23,217 bases of DNA, from positions 1 to 23,217 of the forward strand of contig DASVWG010000221.1 in NCBI GenBank assembly GCA_036389695.1. The letters run 5' to 3'. The DNA is from JALZHR01 sp036389695 (GTDB lineage: Bacteria > Acidobacteriota > Blastocatellia > Pyrinomonadales > Pyrinomonadaceae). The translations under genes were made by a program, and so were the position numbers. Positions 20,900-23,217 of this stretch are shown in pieces. The stretch's first letter is position 1, and each line of letters opens with the position of its first letter. Under the pieces are notes generated by a model. That model was not told the origin of the DNA. It worked only from the letters and a program-made list of their open reading frames with translations, and made no database searches.

Positions 20900-21042
20900 C
20901 CACAGAGGACACAGAGAACACAGAGAAAGAAAATACAGGGATAACAAGATAAACAGGGATATATAAAAATCATTATCTTATCCCTGTTTATCTCGTCATC
21001 CCTGTTAATTTTCTTTAAAAAACTCTGTGTTCTCTGTGGCTA
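20897..21042. repeat. Stop-to-stop nested inverted repeat between convergent genes
   Basis: Outer arms of CACAGAGA-type units (20897-20924 and about 21023-21042) contain the TAG of purQ on one side and the TAG of the GHMP kinase on the other. Inner arms carry ACAGGGATAA-type units (about 20936-20962 and 20978-21007) flanked by AAAGAAAAT/ATTTTCTTT. It occupies the whole gap and may terminate both transcripts. Its outer unit resembles that of the repeat at 2048-2183. Confidence 0.88.
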
Positions 21043-22047
21043 AATTTCCTTGACGATTAAACCTTCCTTATAAAGCTTCCAATGCAAAACTTCCGCGCCT
21101 TCGGCTTCGGATAAAGCCTTTTCGACATCGGCGCGTTTGCCGTCTTCGCAGAAAAAGGCGATGCAGCCGCCGCCGCCCGCGCCGCAGATTTTGGCGGCGA
21201 TTGCGCCGTTTGATAAAGCCGTCTCAATCAAATCGTCCATATGCGGCGTCGTAATCTTTGGCGAAAGGCGCTGGCGATGCGGATGCGCGTGTTTCAGGAT
21301 TTCGCCGACCGCGTCCCAATCCGATTTTAATAAAGCTTCGCGCAGATTTATGGCTGTATCGCGGATGCCTTCGAAAATATTAAAAATCTCGCGGTCGCCG
21401 TCGATGTGGCGTTTGGTAATGTCCCAGTTGTTCGTGCCGGAATTGCGCGGCTCTTCCGTGTAAATGACGACCATCCGGCTTTCCAGCGTGTCGGTGTCGA
21501 TGTCCAAAGCCTCGCGGTGCATTCCGTCCGGGCGAAAATGAATCGCCGAAACCGCGCCGTATTGCGCCGAATAATAATCCTGATACCCGGTCGGAACTTT
21601 GATGACCTGGCACTCGACCGCCGCCGCAATCGGGATGAATTTTTCGGGCGCGTAGCGATTGCCGACTAATTTATTCAGCGCGCCGATGCAGGCGATATTG
21701 AGCGTCGAAGAACCCGCCAAGCCGGCGCCTGCCGGCGCTTCCGATTCGGTAATCATATTGAAGCCGGTTTCCGGTTTGAAAAAATAGACGAGCTTGGCGA
21801 GCAGCTCCAGGCGCGTCTCGTCTTTTAACTCGTGAAGATTTGCCAGCGAAGTTTCAAACGCTTCTTTGCGGTCGATGGATTCGATAAAAATTTTATCGTC
21901 GTCGCGCGTTTCCAGACGGCAGCGCGCCATCAAATCGACGGCGAAATTAACGGTCGCCGCGCCTTCGTGAAACAAAAAAAGCGGCGGAATATCAATCGTG
22001 CCGCCCGCTAAATCAACCCGCGTCGGCGCGGATGCTTCGATAATCAT
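21040..22047 (-). CDS. GHMP-family sugar kinase (heptose kinase-like)
   Basis: A GHMP-superfamily small-molecule kinase. Motif 1 is I-E-A-S-A-P-T-R-V-D-L-A-G-G-T-I-D-I at the N-terminus, motif 2 is the ATP loop EAPAGAGLAGSSTLNIAC near residue 105, and motif 3 is KICGAGGGGCIAFF near residue 295. The overall pattern with L-A-G-G-T-x-D-I, Y-Q-D-Y-Y and the Gly-rich motif 3 resembles D-glycero-D-manno-heptose 7-phosphate kinases (HddA) and related sugar kinases; a precise substrate is not claimed. The frame begins at 22143, but the ATG at 22047 has an AGAAG Shine-Dalgarno 7 nt upstream and starts exactly at the domain, giving 335 residues. No other heptose genes are nearby. Confidence 0.85.
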   Translation of the reverse strand: MIIEASAPTRVDLAGGTIDIPPLFLFHEGAATVNFAVDLMARCRLETRDDDKIFIESIDRKEAFETSLANLHELKDETRLELLAKLVYFFKPETGFNMITESEAPAGAGLAGSSTLNIACIGALNKLVGNRYAPEKFIPIAAAVECQVIKVPTGYQDYYSAQYGAVSAIHFRPDGMHREALDIDTDTLESRMVVIYTEEPRNSGTNNWDITKRHIDGDREIFNIFEGIRDTAINLREALLKSDWDAVGEILKHAHPHRQRLSPKITTPHMDDLIETALSNGAIAAKICGAGGGGCIAFFCEDGKRADVEKALSEAEGAEVLHWKLYKEGLIVKEI

Positions 22048-22168
22048 AAATTTACTTCTAGATATTATTAAGGATTTTAAATTCTGATTAGAATCAGAAA
22101 TCAGAAAATACACTAAACGGCGGGAAAAATAAAGGTGCGTCACAGAAAAGAAGAGGCGCGGGCAGCGA

Positions 22169-22303
22169 ATGTAGGGGCACGCCCGCGTGCCTGCCCAATG
22201 AGCGCAGCGAAAAGCGTTTGAAATATATTCAAGTTGAATTTAATCCGAATTGATTAGCGCTTTTCCAAGCGCTTTGGGCAGGCACACGGGCGTGCCCCTA
22301 CAT
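22169..22303. repeat. GC-rich inverted repeat (GTAGGGGCACG type)
   Basis: Outer arms 22169-22197 and 22275-22303 match at 28 of 29 positions as complements (ATGTAGGGGCACGCCCGCG start). Inner arms with AGCGCAGCGAAAAGCG continue the pairing imperfectly. The centre is AT-rich. The sequence GTAGGGGCACG...CGTGCCCCTAC resembles intergenic palindromes widespread in cyanobacteria and other environmental bacteria. It lies between the DedA gene and the GHMP kinase gene, both on the minus strand. No transposase is present. Confidence 0.88.
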
Positions 22304-22318
22304 TCCTGTTTACAGTTT

Positions 22319-23068
22319 TCAGCTTTTTGCCGATTCGCTTTTTTCTTTCGGTTTTTCCTTTTCCTTTTCTTTTTCTTCGCGGTTCGGCGAGCTGGTCAGG
22401 TGCAGGCGCTCGCCGAGGTCGTGCAGTTTTTCCTGCGCCACTTCTTCGACGGCGTGAATTTTTTCTTCGATTTTATGGATGGTTTCCGGCTTGACTTCCT
22501 CAACCTTTTGCGACAGGTAAAAGCGCTCAATCGCGTAGAAAATAATGACGCCGGTGATGACGATAAAAAATAATCCGATACCGATTTGATGAAAATCGCC
22601 GATGATGTTCGTGATTGCGCCGCTGAAGAAATATCCCAAACCCGCTAAGATAAACGCCCAAATCGAACAGCTAATCGTGTCCATCAGCACAAAGCGCCAG
22701 AATTTCATTCGCCCGACGCCGCTCGAAATGCACATCGCCACGCGGATGCCGTAGATGTATTTCGAAAGGATAATCGCAAAGCCGCCGAATTTATCAATTA
22801 ACTTTTCGATGCGCGGCTGCGTCATTTTATAAAAGGCGTAATCTTTGACCGTGTGACGCGAAAAACGCCCGACGCAATAACCGAAAGTATCGCCGACCAC
22901 GCCGCCCAGCATTCCGGCGAAAAACACTTTCCAAAAACTGTAATGACCGAAAAAACTGCTGTGCGCCATCACGCCCGACAGCAACAGAGTAATATCACCC
23001 TCGACCGTGCACAGGGCAAACACGGCGTAAATGCCGTAAGTTTCGATAATTTGCGAAATCTGTTCCAT
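22319..23068 (-). CDS. DedA family membrane protein
   Basis: An inner-membrane protein of the DedA/SNARE-associated (PF09335) family; members take part in polyprenyl-phosphate or phospholipid recycling and membrane homeostasis. Marks: V-E-G-D-I-T-L-L-L-S-G near residue 22, G-G-V-V-G-D-T-F-G-Y-C-V-G-R, and K-Y-I-Y-G-I-R-V-A-M-C-I-S-S-G near residue 103 (the usual F/Y-x-R-G-x-R/R-x-x-x-x-x-x-x-G region). Membrane segments follow to residue about 185. The last 65 residues are a Lys/Glu-rich tail with probable coiled coil (E-E-K-I-H-A-V-E-E-V-A-Q-E-K) ending in repeated EKEKEK, not part of the core family. Length 249 is slightly long because of the tail. Confidence 0.9.
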   Translation of the reverse strand: MEQISQIIETYGIYAVFALCTVEGDITLLLSGVMAHSSFFGHYSFWKVFFAGMLGGVVGDTFGYCVGRFSRHTVKDYAFYKMTQPRIEKLIDKFGGFAIILSKYIYGIRVAMCISSGVGRMKFWRFVLMDTISCSIWAFILAGLGYFFSGAITNIIGDFHQIGIGLFFIVITGVIIFYAIERFYLSQKVEEVKPETIHKIEEKIHAVEEVAQEKLHDLGERLHLTSSPNREEKEKEKEKPKEKSESAKS

Positions 23069-23112
23069 TGTGCTGCCAGCGACTCTTTTTCCAAATTGGG
23101 CGTAACAACAAA

Positions 23113-23142
23113 AGAGTAACTTTCTAAAAGCCTTTGAGTCAA
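23113..23142 (-). promoter_or_regulatory. Candidate dedA promoter
   Basis: On the minus strand, TTGACT (23137-23142), an 18 bp spacer and TACTCT (23113-23118) precede the DedA gene by about 45 bp. The -10 match is poor. The remaining sequence to the window end (23143-23217) shows no gene. Confidence 0.3.
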
Positions 23143-23217
23143 ACGTTTTTAATTATTTACCAGACATCAGAGGCGGAAACGCGACAGTCATGGAGCGTGT
23201 CTAAGTTTAATAAAGAG

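Noticed and set aside
2040..22310. Insertion sequences bounded by the inverted repeats
   Set aside because: The repeats enclose only tens of bases or complete housekeeping genes, and no transposase or integrase gene is present in the window.
1..23217. tRNA or rRNA genes
   Set aside because: No cloverleaf with TTCRA-type T loop or rRNA core segment was noticed on either strand; a tRNAscan run would settle this.

Overview
The window looks like a piece of a Gram-negative environmental bacterial chromosome. My best guess is Acidobacteriota (Blastocatellia-like). This rests on gene style only: a lipoprotein glutaminyl cyclotransferase, separate PurS and PurQ, a SurA-like/DsbA-like fusion and a DUF4870 protein. 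No marker here fixes the taxonomy. Base composition is near 50% GC and most intergenic gaps are short.

Layout. 1-4549 (mostly minus strand): the first codons of a TadA/RibD-type deaminase, an AstE/aspartoacylase-type zinc hydrolase, a glutaminyl cyclotransferase lipoprotein, an exported thioredoxin-fold protein and a BtuF-like corrinoid-binding protein. 4774-8248 (plus): a metallophosphoesterase, a small conserved protein, a PLP aminotransferase and aspartate-semialdehyde dehydrogenase. 8345-11389: an orphan protein, an AI-2E family permease, a stand-alone WYL-like protein and a small secreted protein. 11481-17788 (plus): the accessory core, an oxidative haem cluster made of a GST-like protein, a membrane protein with two copies of a DyP-like module, a DyP-type peroxidase and a GST-cytochrome P450 fusion. 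17983-20899: purB, a convergent DUF4870 gene, purS and purQ. 21040-23068 (minus): a GHMP sugar kinase and a DedA membrane protein.

The most interesting signal is in the haem cluster. Both of its transcription starts (about 11523 and 12489) have the same promoter type (A-tract, TTGACA, 17 bp, TAAA-T), followed by two related leaders. Each leader folds as a closing stem around two hairpins and ends in a T-rich tract. The closing-stem arms are conserved, hairpin 1 keeps a GGGG-containing loop although its stem sequence differs, and hairpin 2 is different but still a strong hairpin. This looks like a duplicated structured RNA, either a cis-regulatory leader or an independently terminated small RNA. 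I do not recognise its family.

The second unusual feature is a set of long inverted repeats in many gaps. Several have arms built from degenerate 7-9 nt tandem units whose sequence differs from locus to locus, and several run exactly from stop codon to stop codon or stop to start. They probably double as terminators and in places set the translation start context.
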